DNA of 64,000 nucleotides from Methanoregula formicica SMSP (GTDB lineage: Archaea > Halobacteriota > Methanomicrobia > Methanomicrobiales > Methanospirillaceae). A program made the position numbers and the translations under genes. The stretch is from the NCBI RefSeq assembly GCF_000327485.1, contig NC_019943.1, forward strand, positions 930,001-994,000, in the 5' to 3' direction. Within the stretch, counting starts at the first letter, position 1, and every line of letters starts with the position of its first letter. Below, one piece after another: positions 52,254 to 60,879 of the stretch. The notes beneath the pieces are model-generated. The model ran no database searches. It saw nothing but the letters and a program-made list of their open reading frames with translations, and was not told the origin of the DNA.

Positions 52254-53039
52254 ATGGCAGACAGGGAGTGGCCCCAGGAATCGGAACTGGTCGTCTGCAC
52301 GGTCGAGAACGTCAAGGACTTTGTTGCCTTCGTCTCGCTCGATGAATACGGCGGCCGCCAGGGGCTCATCCCCATATCAGAGATCGCCACAGGCTGGATC
52401 AAGTATATCCGCGACCATATCCGCGAGGGCCAGAAGATCGTCTGCAAGGTCCTCAACGTTGACCGGTCCCGCGGCCATATCGACCTTTCCTTAAAGGATG
52501 TCAACGAGCACCAGCGCCGCGAGAAGATCCGCGAGTGGAAGAACGAGTCCAAGGCAAAGAAGTGGCTCGGGTTTGTCGCGGAACAGGCAAAGGAGCCCCT
52601 CGCATCTATCGAGGATGTCATCTACAAGAAGTACGGGGCGTTCTACCCGGTCTTCGAAGACCTCGTCATTGATCCCGAGACAACGGTAAAGAAACTCGGT
52701 TTCTCCAAAAAGATCTCCGAGACCCTCCAGAAAGTGGCCGGCGAGAGTGTCAAGGTCCCCCACGTCGAAGTGACCGGCTACCTTATCCTGGAATCGACCC
52801 GTCCGGACGGTGTCGAGGTGATACGGAAGGCACTTGAGAAGGCAAGCGCCACGAAGAGCGCCGGGGCAGAGATTGAACTGTTATACCTTGGCGCCCCCAC
52901 GTACCGAATCAAGATAAAGGCCCCGGATTACAAAGCTGCCGAGAAAGCGATCGAGAAGTCCGCCAATGCAGCGATTGCGGTCCTCGAGAAGGCCGGTGGC
53001 GAGGGCAAGCTCGTCAAGAAACCGAAGTCCGGGAAGTAA
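52254..53039 (+). CDS. Translation initiation factor aIF2, alpha subunit
   Basis: 262 residues. N-terminal S1-type OB fold with the Ser-rich-like segment reading GLIPISEIATGWIKYIRDHI, then a helical domain (HQRREKIREWKNESKAKKWLG) and the C-terminal alpha/beta domain binding aIF2-gamma. Start ATG 52254. It precedes Nop10, an arrangement conserved in euryarchaea. Confidence 0.97.
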   Translation: MADREWPQESELVVCTVENVKDFVAFVSLDEYGGRQGLIPISEIATGWIKYIRDHIREGQKIVCKVLNVDRSRGHIDLSLKDVNEHQRREKIREWKNESKAKKWLGFVAEQAKEPLASIEDVIYKKYGAFYPVFEDLVIDPETTVKKLGFSKKISETLQKVAGESVKVPHVEVTGYLILESTRPDGVEVIRKALEKASATKSAGAEIELLYLGAPTYRIKIKAPDYKAAEKAIEKSANAAIAVLEKAGGEGKLVKKPKSGK

Positions 53040-53046
53040 TACAACA

Positions 53047-53202
53047 ATGACCGGCCGTATACGGCACTGCCCGGCAGACCATATCTATACCCTTTCGTTA
53101 ACCTGTCCTGCCTGCGGGAGGCCTACCTCCGTTGCCCACCCGGTGCGGTTCTCGCCCATGGACAAGTACGGCAGGTATCGCAGGCTGGCAAAACATGATT
53201 GA
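53047..53202 (+). CDS. H/ACA RNP protein Nop10
   Basis: 51 residues, below typical gene-caller limits. IRHCPADHIYTLSLTCPACG holds the single zinc-ribbon pairs and RFSPMDKYGRYRRL the conserved C-terminal RNA-binding stretch. Works with Cbf5, Gar1 and L7Ae in rRNA pseudouridylation. It overlaps the next gene by 8 bp. Confidence 0.95.
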   Translation: MTGRIRHCPADHIYTLSLTCPACGRPTSVAHPVRFSPMDKYGRYRRLAKHD

Positions 53203-53953
53203 GGACATAGCTGTCCGGTATGCCGATGGCTACCCGGAAAAACCCCTTTTTAATCCAATCCTGATCGAGGGGCTTCCCGGCATTGGACAGGTGGGAAAGC
53301 TCGTTGCCGAGTATATGATCCACATACTCTCGGCCGAGAAGATTGGGGAGATCCACTCCATCTACTTCCCCCCGCAGGTTGTTCTCGAAGAAGACGGTCT
53401 TGCACGGCTGGCGAGAAACGAGATCTTTCTCTACCGCGAGGAGGGGAAGCGCGATGTCGTCTTCCTTGTGGGTGACCACCAGAGCACGTCAGGGGAAGGC
53501 CACTATATCCTTGCCGATTGTTACTGCGATATCGCAGAGGAACTGGGCGTGAAACAGATTTACACCCTCGGCGGTTTTGGGGTAGGCCACCTCGTCAACG
53601 GGCCGCGGGTTCTCGGTGCCGTGAACAAGAAAGAGCTCCGTCCCCCGCTGGAAGCCGCCGGTGTCACGTTCGACCGTGATGAGCCGGGCGGCGGGATTGT
53701 CGGGGCTGCCGGCCTGATCCTCGGCCTCTCCGCCGGGCGGGGGATCGATGCCGTATGCCTCATGGGCGAGACGAGCGGGTACCTGGTTGACCCGATGGCA
53801 GCCGCAAGCGTCCTGTCGGTGCTCTCGAAGCTGATCGACCTTCCCGTTGACCCGACCAAGCTTAACGACCGTGCCGCCGAGATGGAGAAGGCCATCGAGA
53901 GCATGGTCGAGGGTGAAAAGGGGAAGGACGAGGAACTGAGTTATATCGGGTGA
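53195..53953 (+). CDS. PAC2-family proteasome assembly chaperone (PbaB-like)
   Basis: 252 residues. EGLPGIGQVGKLVAEYMIHIL, GGFGVGHLVN, GGGIVGAAGLILGLSAGRGIDAVCLMGETSGYLVDP and the acidic C-terminus (EEL) are typical of archaeal PAC2/PbaB proteins that aid 20S proteasome assembly. ATG 53195 overlaps the nop10 end. Part of the conserved aIF2-alpha/nop10 cluster. Confidence 0.9.
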   Translation: MIEDIAVRYADGYPEKPLFNPILIEGLPGIGQVGKLVAEYMIHILSAEKIGEIHSIYFPPQVVLEEDGLARLARNEIFLYREEGKRDVVFLVGDHQSTSGEGHYILADCYCDIAEELGVKQIYTLGGFGVGHLVNGPRVLGAVNKKELRPPLEAAGVTFDRDEPGGGIVGAAGLILGLSAGRGIDAVCLMGETSGYLVDPMAAASVLSVLSKLIDLPVDPTKLNDRAAEMEKAIESMVEGEKGKDEELSYIG

Positions 53954-54012
53954 GGGGGCCGGGATGACCGGCCGCCCCGTTGAAGGCTCTCTTTTCTTAT
54001 GGCTGTTGTGGA

Positions 54013-54480
54013 TTATTGTTTCAGGAACGAAATGATCTCCCGGATATCCGGCACGGAATGCACCGGGTAGACCTTGACAAATACAACCCGCTGCCTCTCA
54101 TCAACAATGATGTTCGCCCGCTCGGAGAAGCCGTTTGCATCCCCGAATATCCCGTACTTCATGGCAACAGCACCCTGCGGCCAGAAGTCGCAGAGGAGCG
54201 GTGTCTCCTGTATTCCAATGCTCTGTGCCCATGCACTTTTATACGGAACGAAATTAACGCTGATTCCCACGGGCACGCAGTTGTTTTCGAGGATCACGCT
54301 CCGGTTATCTTCGAGCGACTTCATATGAGCTGCACAGAACTCCGTCCACGCGAGCGGATGGAACGAGAGCAGCACGCTTTTTCCCGCATGCTCGTAGAGA
54401 TCAAAGGTCTTGTCGTTCTGGTCCTTTACGGAGATGTTCGGGGCGCTGTCGCCTGTCTGCACCATTCCTGTACCTGCCAT
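54013..54480 (-). CDS. Peroxiredoxin, AhpE/BCP-like
   Basis: 155 residues. The peroxidatic site is in FHPLAWTEFCAAHMKSLEDN, where Cys replaces the usual VC/TC position of AhpE-type peroxiredoxins; YGIFGDANGFSERANIIVDERQRVVFVKV is the later conserved block. Reduces peroxides for protection in an anaerobe. A second Cys at VPVG- (NNCVPVG) or LLCDFW could be the resolving one. Divergent from the hexulose-phosphate isomerase, with a repeat-rich gap between. Confidence 0.85.
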   Translation of the reverse strand: MAGTGMVQTGDSAPNISVKDQNDKTFDLYEHAGKSVLLSFHPLAWTEFCAAHMKSLEDNRSVILENNCVPVGISVNFVPYKSAWAQSIGIQETPLLCDFWPQGAVAMKYGIFGDANGFSERANIIVDERQRVVFVKVYPVHSVPDIREIISFLKQ

Positions 54481-54581
54481 ATCATCAGCATCCCGTGGTC
54501 TTCTGGTACCCGGGTGCTATGATGTTTTGGATAGGGGCAGGCCCGGACCGCAGACCTCCCCGGCCAGTCCTGTGATCCCCG

Positions 54582-54600
54582 CTGCCCCTGCCCGACCCCC
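54582..54600 (+). repeat. GC-rich 18-bp repeat, copy 1
   Basis: tgcccctgcccgaccccc (54583-54600) in direct orientation. Copies 2 and 3 are at 54679-54697 (inverted) and 54866-54884 (direct). See the region entry. Confidence 0.8.
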
Positions 54601-54678
54601 CTATGCACCGGATTTACCTGTTGGAAAAAATTCATCTCGGAAAATCTCCTAAAAATGGTAAAAAATGCAAAAGCTGAT

Positions 54679-54697
54679 GGGGGGGTCGGGCAGGGGC
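54679..54697 (-). repeat. GC-rich 18-bp repeat, copy 2 (inverted)
   Basis: gggggtcgggcaggggca, the exact reverse complement of the core in copies 1 and 3. It could pair with either flanking copy in single-stranded form. Confidence 0.8.
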
Positions 54698-54865
54698 AAT
54701 TGTTGATCCTCCCGGAATTTTCCGGAAAAGATTTATTAAAAGAAATCGCGCAACCTGCGCTCGATCCGGCTGTCGTTCAGACGCTGTTTTCCGCTCTGCC
54801 CCGTTTGGATATACTCCCAAAATTCACCTGCATCTTGCAGCAACCGGGCCGGCAGATGTGGACAC

Positions 54866-54884
54866 CTGCCCCTGCCCGACCCCC
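54866..54884 (+). repeat. GC-rich 18-bp repeat, copy 3
   Basis: tgcccctgcccgaccccc in direct orientation, about 70 bp before the isomerase start. Confidence 0.8.
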
Positions 54885-54951
54885 ATTACCAGCAATGCAG
54901 ACCCCCACCGATACTCTCATATCGCTCAGTACACAACATCCCAGTAGTACC

Positions 54952-55569
54952 ATGACCGAAGAGTTCTCCGACATTCCCCTCTTTATGGACCAGATGGCCG
55001 ACTCGATCAAGAAATCCGCGGCAATGATCAGCAGGGAGGAGACTTTGGCGTTCTTCAACCGTCTCCTCTCGACACAACGGGTTTACATAGCCGGTGCCGG
55101 ACGGTCCGGCATCATTGCCCGGGCCTTTGCCATGCGCATGCTCCACCTGGGGTTTGACGTTTACGTTGTCGGGGAGACCATCACCCCCGCCCTCCGCCCG
55201 GGCGACACGCTGGTCATGTTCTCCGGCTCCGGGGAGACCCATACCATGGCAACGTTCTGCGAGACGGTTAAGGGGCTCGGGGGCATTGTCTGCCTTGTCA
55301 CGGCATCACCCGAATCGACCATGAGCCGGATGGCCGATTGTGTTGTGAACCTCGGGGACCTCACCGGGTATTACCACGGCGATACCGCGACCTTCGAGGA
55401 ACGGCAGGTGACCGGGCAGTACCGGTCGGTGGAAGCCTCCTTTGCGCCGCTCGGGACAATGTTCGAGACCCTTGCGCTGGTCTTCTCCGATGCTGTCATC
55501 TCTGCTCTGATGGAGGCAAGAAAGGAAGGGGCCTTTGAACTGAAAAAACGTCTCTCCAATACTGAATGA
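54952..55569 (+). CDS. 6-phospho-3-hexuloisomerase
   Basis: 205 residues. A SIS (sugar isomerase) fold with VYIAGAGRSGIIARAFAMRMLHLGF and GDTLVMFSGSGETHTMATFCETVKGLGGIVCLVTASP. The length and C-terminal TGQYRSVEASFAPLGTMFETLALVFSDA fit PHI, which works with hexulose-phosphate synthase in the ribulose-monophosphate route used by archaea to make pentoses. ATG 54952 is chosen; the frame is open further upstream, but that part is low-complexity. Confidence 0.9.
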   Translation: MTEEFSDIPLFMDQMADSIKKSAAMISREETLAFFNRLLSTQRVYIAGAGRSGIIARAFAMRMLHLGFDVYVVGETITPALRPGDTLVMFSGSGETHTMATFCETVKGLGGIVCLVTASPESTMSRMADCVVNLGDLTGYYHGDTATFEERQVTGQYRSVEASFAPLGTMFETLALVFSDAVISALMEARKEGAFELKKRLSNTE

Positions 55570-55635
55570 GGGCCGGGTTACAATAGTTCCCGTCCCGTGG
55601 TTTTAACCCCTGTCTTCTCCTATGGTCTGATAACA

Positions 55636-56766
55636 ATGCACGTCACCGCCGATCTCCATATCCACTCCCCCTTCTCTATTGCGGTCTCCCGCTTCATGCA
55701 GCCTGAGCAGCTGATCCGTGGCTGTGTGACGAAGGGGATACAGGTCCTCGGCACGGGGGATGCCCTCCAGCCGGACTGGCTGAAAGGATGGGAGTTATTC
55801 TACGCCAACGATGCCGGCATCGTGATTGTCCCGCAGGGGGAAATTGAGGATAAGAACCGGGTCCACCACGTGATCCTTGCTGCAGATCCGGGCCAGTTCG
55901 ACCAGCTCCGCGATCTGCTTGCCGGTACCTGCAAGAGCTTTGTCACCGCGGGAAGGCCACATGTCTACCTCAGTGGCGAGGAGATCGCACATGCAGCCCA
56001 CGATGTCGGGGCGCTGGTCGGCCCTGCCCATGCCTTCACCCCGTGGACGGCGATATACGCGTACTTCGATTCTGTTCCGGCCTGTTATGGCAGCGCGAAG
56101 ATCGACTTCCTCGAGCTCGGCCTCTCCGCAGACAGTTCCTATGGCGCGGCAATCCCGGACCTTTATGATATTCCCTTCCTGACAAACTCCGATGCTCACA
56201 GCCCGTACCCGGACAAACTCGGGAGGGAATTCAACCGGATCACGCTCAACCGGCCCGGGGCCCAAGGCGTCCTTGATGCAATCCGCAGGGGTGCAATCGG
56301 GATGAATGCCGGATTCTTCCCCGAGGAAGGGAAGTACAACCGCACGGCCTGCACCCGCTGCTACACGCAGTATTCCCTTGAGGACGCGGTCCGGCATGCA
56401 TGGAAGTGCCCGAAGGACGGTGGGATCATCAAGAAAGGAGTGTCCGACCGTGCAAAGGAATTGTCGCACGGGAGCGAGGCCCGTCCCCGTCCCCCGTATG
56501 TCCGTGTCATCCCGCTCGCCCAGATCATCCAGACCATGGAAGGGGCATCATCGCCGAACACGAAGAAATGCAAAACCATCTATTCCCGGTTCATCGAAAC
56601 CTTCGGCAATGAGATTGCTGTCCTCATCGATGTCCCCGTTCCCGAGATCCGCGCACTCCACCCGAAGGTGGGAGATGCCGTGCAGGCGCTCCGCAGCGGG
56701 ACGGTGGTGCTGCACCCGGGCGGGGGCGGGAAATACGGGACGTTCTCGCTTGAGAAAAATGGCTGA
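55636..56766 (+). CDS. Endonuclease Q (deaminated-base repair nuclease)
   Basis: 376 residues. An N-terminal PHP-like metal site (DLHIHSPFS), PQGEIEDKNRVHHVILA, GPAHAFTPWTAIYA and FLTNSDAHSPYPDKLGREFN give the catalytic His/Asp set. The zinc module CTRCYTQYSLEDAVRHAWKCP and a C-terminal LIDVPVPEIRALHPKVGDAVQALRSG follow. This is the EndoQ/TIGR00375 family, which cuts DNA 5' to uracil, hypoxanthine or abasic sites. ATG 55636; a GTG at 55597 would add 13 residues. Confidence 0.9.
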   Translation: MHVTADLHIHSPFSIAVSRFMQPEQLIRGCVTKGIQVLGTGDALQPDWLKGWELFYANDAGIVIVPQGEIEDKNRVHHVILAADPGQFDQLRDLLAGTCKSFVTAGRPHVYLSGEEIAHAAHDVGALVGPAHAFTPWTAIYAYFDSVPACYGSAKIDFLELGLSADSSYGAAIPDLYDIPFLTNSDAHSPYPDKLGREFNRITLNRPGAQGVLDAIRRGAIGMNAGFFPEEGKYNRTACTRCYTQYSLEDAVRHAWKCPKDGGIIKKGVSDRAKELSHGSEARPRPPYVRVIPLAQIIQTMEGASSPNTKKCKTIYSRFIETFGNEIAVLIDVPVPEIRALHPKVGDAVQALRSGTVVLHPGGGGKYGTFSLEKNG

Positions 56767-56874
56767 TCCCCCCTTGGCACGCATCGTTTTTCTCTCATAA
56801 GGGTCCCCGGGGACCTGCCATCGGGCACATCTTTTTTTTGATCCCCGCATCAGTATTATCCGGAAGAGAGATCT

Positions 56875-58893
56875 GTGGAACTCGGACTGATTGCAAATAT
56901 CCTGATTGTTTTTGCCGTGGCACTCTTTGTCGGGATGGTCTTCAACCGGATCAAGGTGCCCCCGCTTGTCGCCTTCATCCTCACCGGGGCGATCGTCGGT
57001 CCCTACGGCCTCTCGGTCATCAAGGGGCAGGACCAGGTTGCAAGCCTCGCGGAACTCGGCATCATCCTCCTGCTCTTCACGATCGGTCTTGAGTTCTCCT
57101 TCAAGGACCTCTGGAAGATCCGCGCCATCGCCATTGTCGGCGGGATGCTCCAGGTCCTGCTCTCATTCTTCTTCTTCTTCGGGCTGGCATTCGTCCTGGG
57201 CCTCCCGGTAAACCAGGCTATCCTGATGGGCTTTTTGTTCTCCCTGTCAAGCACGGCCATCGTCCTTAAGATCCTCCACGAACGCGGGGAGATGGACTCG
57301 CCTCACGGAAGCATCGCGCTTGGGATCCTCATCTTCCAGGACCTGATGGCCATCCCGATGATCATGGCGATTCCGTTCCTTGCAAGCATTCCCCTGCAGG
57401 ACACAACACCCCTCCTCTCCCCGGAAGCCCTTGTCACCCTTGTCATCGAGGACCTTGCCATCGTCCTCGTCCTCATCGTGCTCGCGAAATGGGTCATCCC
57501 CCGCGTGATGCACGAGATCGCGCGGACCCGCAACCAGGAGCTCTTCCTTCTCGTGGTCATCCTGACCTGCTTTGGCGTTGCCTGGATGGTCTCGTTCACC
57601 GGCATGTCCCTTGCTATCGGGGCCCTGCTCGCCGGCCTGATCATATCAGGGTCTGAATACAGCCACCAGGCAACGAGCATCGTCCTCCCGTTCCGCGACA
57701 TCTTCACCAGTTTCTTCTTCATCTCGGTCGGCATGCTGGTCGATATCCGGTTCCTCCTTGCCAACATCTGGATCGTCCTCTTCCTGATCGCGGTTGCCAT
57801 CCTGGCAAAGGCACTGCTTGCCACCGCGGCCCCGCTTTCCCTCGGCTATCCCCTGCGCACGGCAGTCATGACCGGCCTTGCCCTGGCACAGGTCGGGGAG
57901 TTCTCCTTTATCATCGCCCAGAGCGGTTTCTCTGCCGGTATCATCCCTTCGGGGATTTACCAGACATTCCTCATCGTTGCCCTGATGACCATGGCTGCCA
58001 CGCCGTTTGTGCTCGGGATTGGCCAGCCGCTCACCGGGTGGCTCTGCAGCAAACCGTCGCTGGCCCGGATAGCCCGCGGCACGTGCATCGTGGATGAGAA
58101 CGGGAAAAGTCCGGAAAAGACCGATCACCTGGTCATCATCGGGTACGGTGTCACGGGCAGGAACCTTGCCCGCACGGCAGCCCGCTCGGGCGTTGCGTAT
58201 ACCATCGTTGAACTCAACCCCGACCTTGTCAAAGCTGCCCGGAACGAGGGGGAATCCGTTGTCTTTGGCGATGCAACTGCCGGGGGGGTCCTCTCGCATG
58301 CCGGTGTCCCGGCAGCGCGGATCGCCGTTGTTGCCATCAACGATCCAATTGCCACCCGGAAGATTGTTGCTCTCTGCCACAGCCTCAACCCGGCGCTCAC
58401 CATCATTGTCCGGACACGGTACGTCAGCGAGGCAAAAGACCTCCATTCCCTTGGTGCCGATGAGGTGATCGCCGAGGAGTTCGAGACATCAGTGGAGATC
58501 TTCACGCTCGTGCTGCACAAGTACTTCGTTCCCCGTGACCAGATCGAGACATTTATCCATGACGTCCGTGCCGATGGCTACCAGATGCTCCGGACCAGAA
58601 ATACCGTGGAAACCACGCTTCCCGATCTCGTGCGGCACATCCCCCATATTACCATTGCGTCGCTCACGGTGGAACCGGGTTCGGCGCTCGACGGGATGAC
58701 CCTGGGTAGGTACAACCTGCGGAAACGGACCAACCTCCTGATCCTTGCCATCCGCCGGGGCGACCAGACCATTACCGGTCTTTCGGGAGAGACGGAACTG
58801 CATGCGGGCGACATCGCGATCATCTATGCCTCTCCTGTGGATATCGCGAAGGGTACCGGTCTCTTCTTGTCGGGTTCTCCCGGTAGCAGGTAA
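56875..58893 (+). CDS. Kef/CPA2-type cation:proton antiporter with RCK domains
   Basis: 672 residues. About 13 membrane segments (residues 5-400) carry CPA2 exchanger signatures (ILLLFTIGLEFSFKDLWK, GFLFSLSSTAIVLKIL, IALGILIFQDLMAIPM). A TrkA-N (RCK) domain follows with VIIGYGVTGRNLARTAARSG and a TrkA-C domain (about 590-665: TLGRYNLRKRTNLLILAIRRG). It likely mediates K+ or Na+ efflux controlled by NAD(H) or nucleotide ligand. GTG start at 56875. Confidence 0.93.
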   Translation: MELGLIANILIVFAVALFVGMVFNRIKVPPLVAFILTGAIVGPYGLSVIKGQDQVASLAELGIILLLFTIGLEFSFKDLWKIRAIAIVGGMLQVLLSFFFFFGLAFVLGLPVNQAILMGFLFSLSSTAIVLKILHERGEMDSPHGSIALGILIFQDLMAIPMIMAIPFLASIPLQDTTPLLSPEALVTLVIEDLAIVLVLIVLAKWVIPRVMHEIARTRNQELFLLVVILTCFGVAWMVSFTGMSLAIGALLAGLIISGSEYSHQATSIVLPFRDIFTSFFFISVGMLVDIRFLLANIWIVLFLIAVAILAKALLATAAPLSLGYPLRTAVMTGLALAQVGEFSFIIAQSGFSAGIIPSGIYQTFLIVALMTMAATPFVLGIGQPLTGWLCSKPSLARIARGTCIVDENGKSPEKTDHLVIIGYGVTGRNLARTAARSGVAYTIVELNPDLVKAARNEGESVVFGDATAGGVLSHAGVPAARIAVVAINDPIATRKIVALCHSLNPALTIIVRTRYVSEAKDLHSLGADEVIAEEFETSVEIFTLVLHKYFVPRDQIETFIHDVRADGYQMLRTRNTVETTLPDLVRHIPHITIASLTVEPGSALDGMTLGRYNLRKRTNLLILAIRRGDQTITGLSGETELHAGDIAIIYASPVDIAKGTGLFLSGSPGSR

Positions 58894-58958
58894 GCACCGA
58901 AAGGAACACTCTGTCAATACGGGCCGGTTGCGTTGGGCATCATTCCGGCAGTCTCTGC

Positions 58959-60425
58959 CTACCCGAGGAATTTCCTGATATTGGCTGCATGCAGGATATC
59001 CGACTGAATCTCAGCAGTCCGGCTCTCGCGCAGGGCCCTTAGGATGTTCTCCGTTGCCTGGCGGTGGTCATCGTTGATTCTGTCTCCGGTGATGCTCAGG
59101 AGGGCATCTTTCATCCCTTCACCCAGATAGGGCGAGTCCGGGTTCAGGTAACGGGCCGCATCGCAGAGATCGCGGTCAAAATTGACATAGATCCGGCGCA
59201 CGAAGTCGAGGTCCCTGTCACTCAGTGCCGAGAGCCCGAGGATCTCGGGGGGTATCCCGATGGAGTACAGGGCCGCCGTGAACGTGATGGCGCGGGGGAG
59301 TTTCATGCCTCCCGTATTGCGGGAATAGCCGAACAATCCGATATGCAGTTTCCGTTTTCGGCGACCGGGGATATGCCCGGCGATACGGTTGATGATATCC
59401 GAAAGGGGGATGAGCTCGCGGATATAGGCCTCTGTATAGCGTTCCATGATCTGCAGGCACTGCGTTTCATCGACACGGTGAGGGGTGGATACCGCCCGCG
59501 ACTCCAGCGCACGGACGGCGTTCCTTGCTTCATCAGGAGGATAATCGTACTTGAACGCAGACTGGATGGTGAACGTGTACGCGGAGGGATATTCGGCGCT
59601 TACCCGGTCGACCGTATCGGGCCGCAGATTCCCCCGGAACGGGGCGGAGCCTACGCCGATGACCGGATATACCGGGACGCCGGTCTCCTCCTGCAACCGG
59701 TGGAGGTTTGCCAGCGCGATCTTGTTGAGCAGCACGGCACTGACAAGCCCGTAGTTCATCGCAGGGTCTGAACGGGCCAGAAAGACCCGCTGGTAGGGGA
59801 GGTGCTTGTCGAGGATGTACCGTCCCACCGTTGTATGGGCCGACAGCATGCTCGTCTGGTCCTCGAACAGCGGTATGACGTTGATATGTTTGGGGGAGAA
59901 TGTTCCGATCCAGTCAGCAATCGTGGTATCCCGTCCCCCGAGCCGTTTGAACTGCTTCCCAATCACGAAGTCCGCATAGTACTGGTAGATATTGTCGATG
60001 GCCGTATGGGTGTCGGTCATGGGAAGGATGACCTCGAAGATGGGAGGGATATCGTTCTTATAGAAAATCCGGGCGACATCGAAGGAGCGGGGAATGCTCT
60101 CCAGGGTTTCCAGCAGGATCTTTGCCTCGGCTTTCTCGATATGGGGGTTTGGCACCCGGAGAGTCAGGAAAATATCCTTCCCGAGGATATTGTCGGCAAA
60201 GAACGGGGAGTACGTTGTCAGCAGTTTCTTGACCACAAAATTGTCCACCTCTTTTCCCTCGCAGTCCCACATCTGCTCGTGGCAACCGAGATGCGAATAG
60301 ATGTAATACGCCTCCTTCACTTCGTCCTCGCCACCAAGTTCGGACGTCTCTGCGAAAAACGGAACATGGACATTGTCCGGGTGCTGGGTGCTCATACACT
60401 GGGGGATCCTGGGCAGTTCATCCAT
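58959..60425 (-). CDS. ppcA: Archaeal phosphoenolpyruvate carboxylase
   Basis: 488 residues. The start region IPQCMSTQHPDNVHVPFF and EAYYIYSHLGCHEQMWDCEGKEVDNFVVKKLL is diagnostic of PpcA, the atypical archaeal PEPC unrelated in length to the bacterial enzyme. Makes oxaloacetate from PEP and bicarbonate for the incomplete reductive TCA route in methanogens. The C-terminal LHIGLFGYSRNTGGMKLPRAITFTAALYSIG is conserved. ATG 60425 (MDELPRIPQCMS) is preferred over an upstream ATG at 60491, where a TATA-like aaataaatat is located. Confidence 0.95.
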   Translation of the reverse strand: MDELPRIPQCMSTQHPDNVHVPFFAETSELGGEDEVKEAYYIYSHLGCHEQMWDCEGKEVDNFVVKKLLTTYSPFFADNILGKDIFLTLRVPNPHIEKAEAKILLETLESIPRSFDVARIFYKNDIPPIFEVILPMTDTHTAIDNIYQYYADFVIGKQFKRLGGRDTTIADWIGTFSPKHINVIPLFEDQTSMLSAHTTVGRYILDKHLPYQRVFLARSDPAMNYGLVSAVLLNKIALANLHRLQEETGVPVYPVIGVGSAPFRGNLRPDTVDRVSAEYPSAYTFTIQSAFKYDYPPDEARNAVRALESRAVSTPHRVDETQCLQIMERYTEAYIRELIPLSDIINRIAGHIPGRRKRKLHIGLFGYSRNTGGMKLPRAITFTAALYSIGIPPEILGLSALSDRDLDFVRRIYVNFDRDLCDAARYLNPDSPYLGEGMKDALLSITGDRINDDHRQATENILRALRESRTAEIQSDILHAANIRKFLG

Positions 60426-60696
60426 GGGTAAACACCGGCCGTGCGGGAATGGTTCCCGGTCTTGCGCCGGTGAAGTTTTATCGTCAACCATATTTATTTT
60501 TGAGGTTGACGAACTCCGGGAAATGCTCCGTGAAGTGCCCGACCGGGATTCCGGTCCCTGTCCGGGGGCCTGAAAGAATTCTCCGCGGGATCCCGACATA
60601 CTCCCCATTCATCCCGAAGATGCCACAACTCCGGAGGTCCGGCTGCACCAGAGAATCATAACAATTAATGAAGGAAAAAACCAACATGATCTCTCA

Positions 60697-60879
60697 ATGC
60701 TCAAAGTACATCGGGATATCTGTGGATATTGCGGATGTTGCGTTTCGGTCTGCCCGGAAGGCGCCCTTGAACTGATCGATGCGTACCTGTCCGTTGAAGA
60801 GAACTGCACCAGCTGCGGAGTCTGTGCAAAGGTCTGCCCTCTCGGGGCCCTGGAGGTTGTCCATGAAAAGCAGGTATGA
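60697..60879 (+). CDS. 2[4Fe-4S] ferredoxin coupled to geranylgeranyl reductase
   Basis: 60 residues with two complete CxxCxxCxxxC motifs ([11 protein letters not shown] and [11 protein letters not shown]). It overlaps the reductase gene by 17 bp, so the two proteins are produced together. The ferredoxin is the likely electron donor for lipid double-bond reduction. Confidence 0.95.
   Translation: MLKVHRDICGYCGCCVSVCPEGALELIDAYLSVEENCTSCGVCAKVCPLGALEVVHEKQV

Larger units (their letters stand above)
54481..54951. other. 471-bp divergent intergenic region with three-copy repeat
   Basis: Separates a peroxiredoxin (minus) from hexulose-phosphate isomerase (plus). It holds the three 18-bp repeats, a ccggaa-tt-ttccgg palindrome (54712-54725) and a TATA-like atttattaaa (54731-54740). 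If that element drives the isomerase, copy 3 is in its leader and copies 1 and 2 lie upstream. No protein gene is supported inside. Confidence 0.6.
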
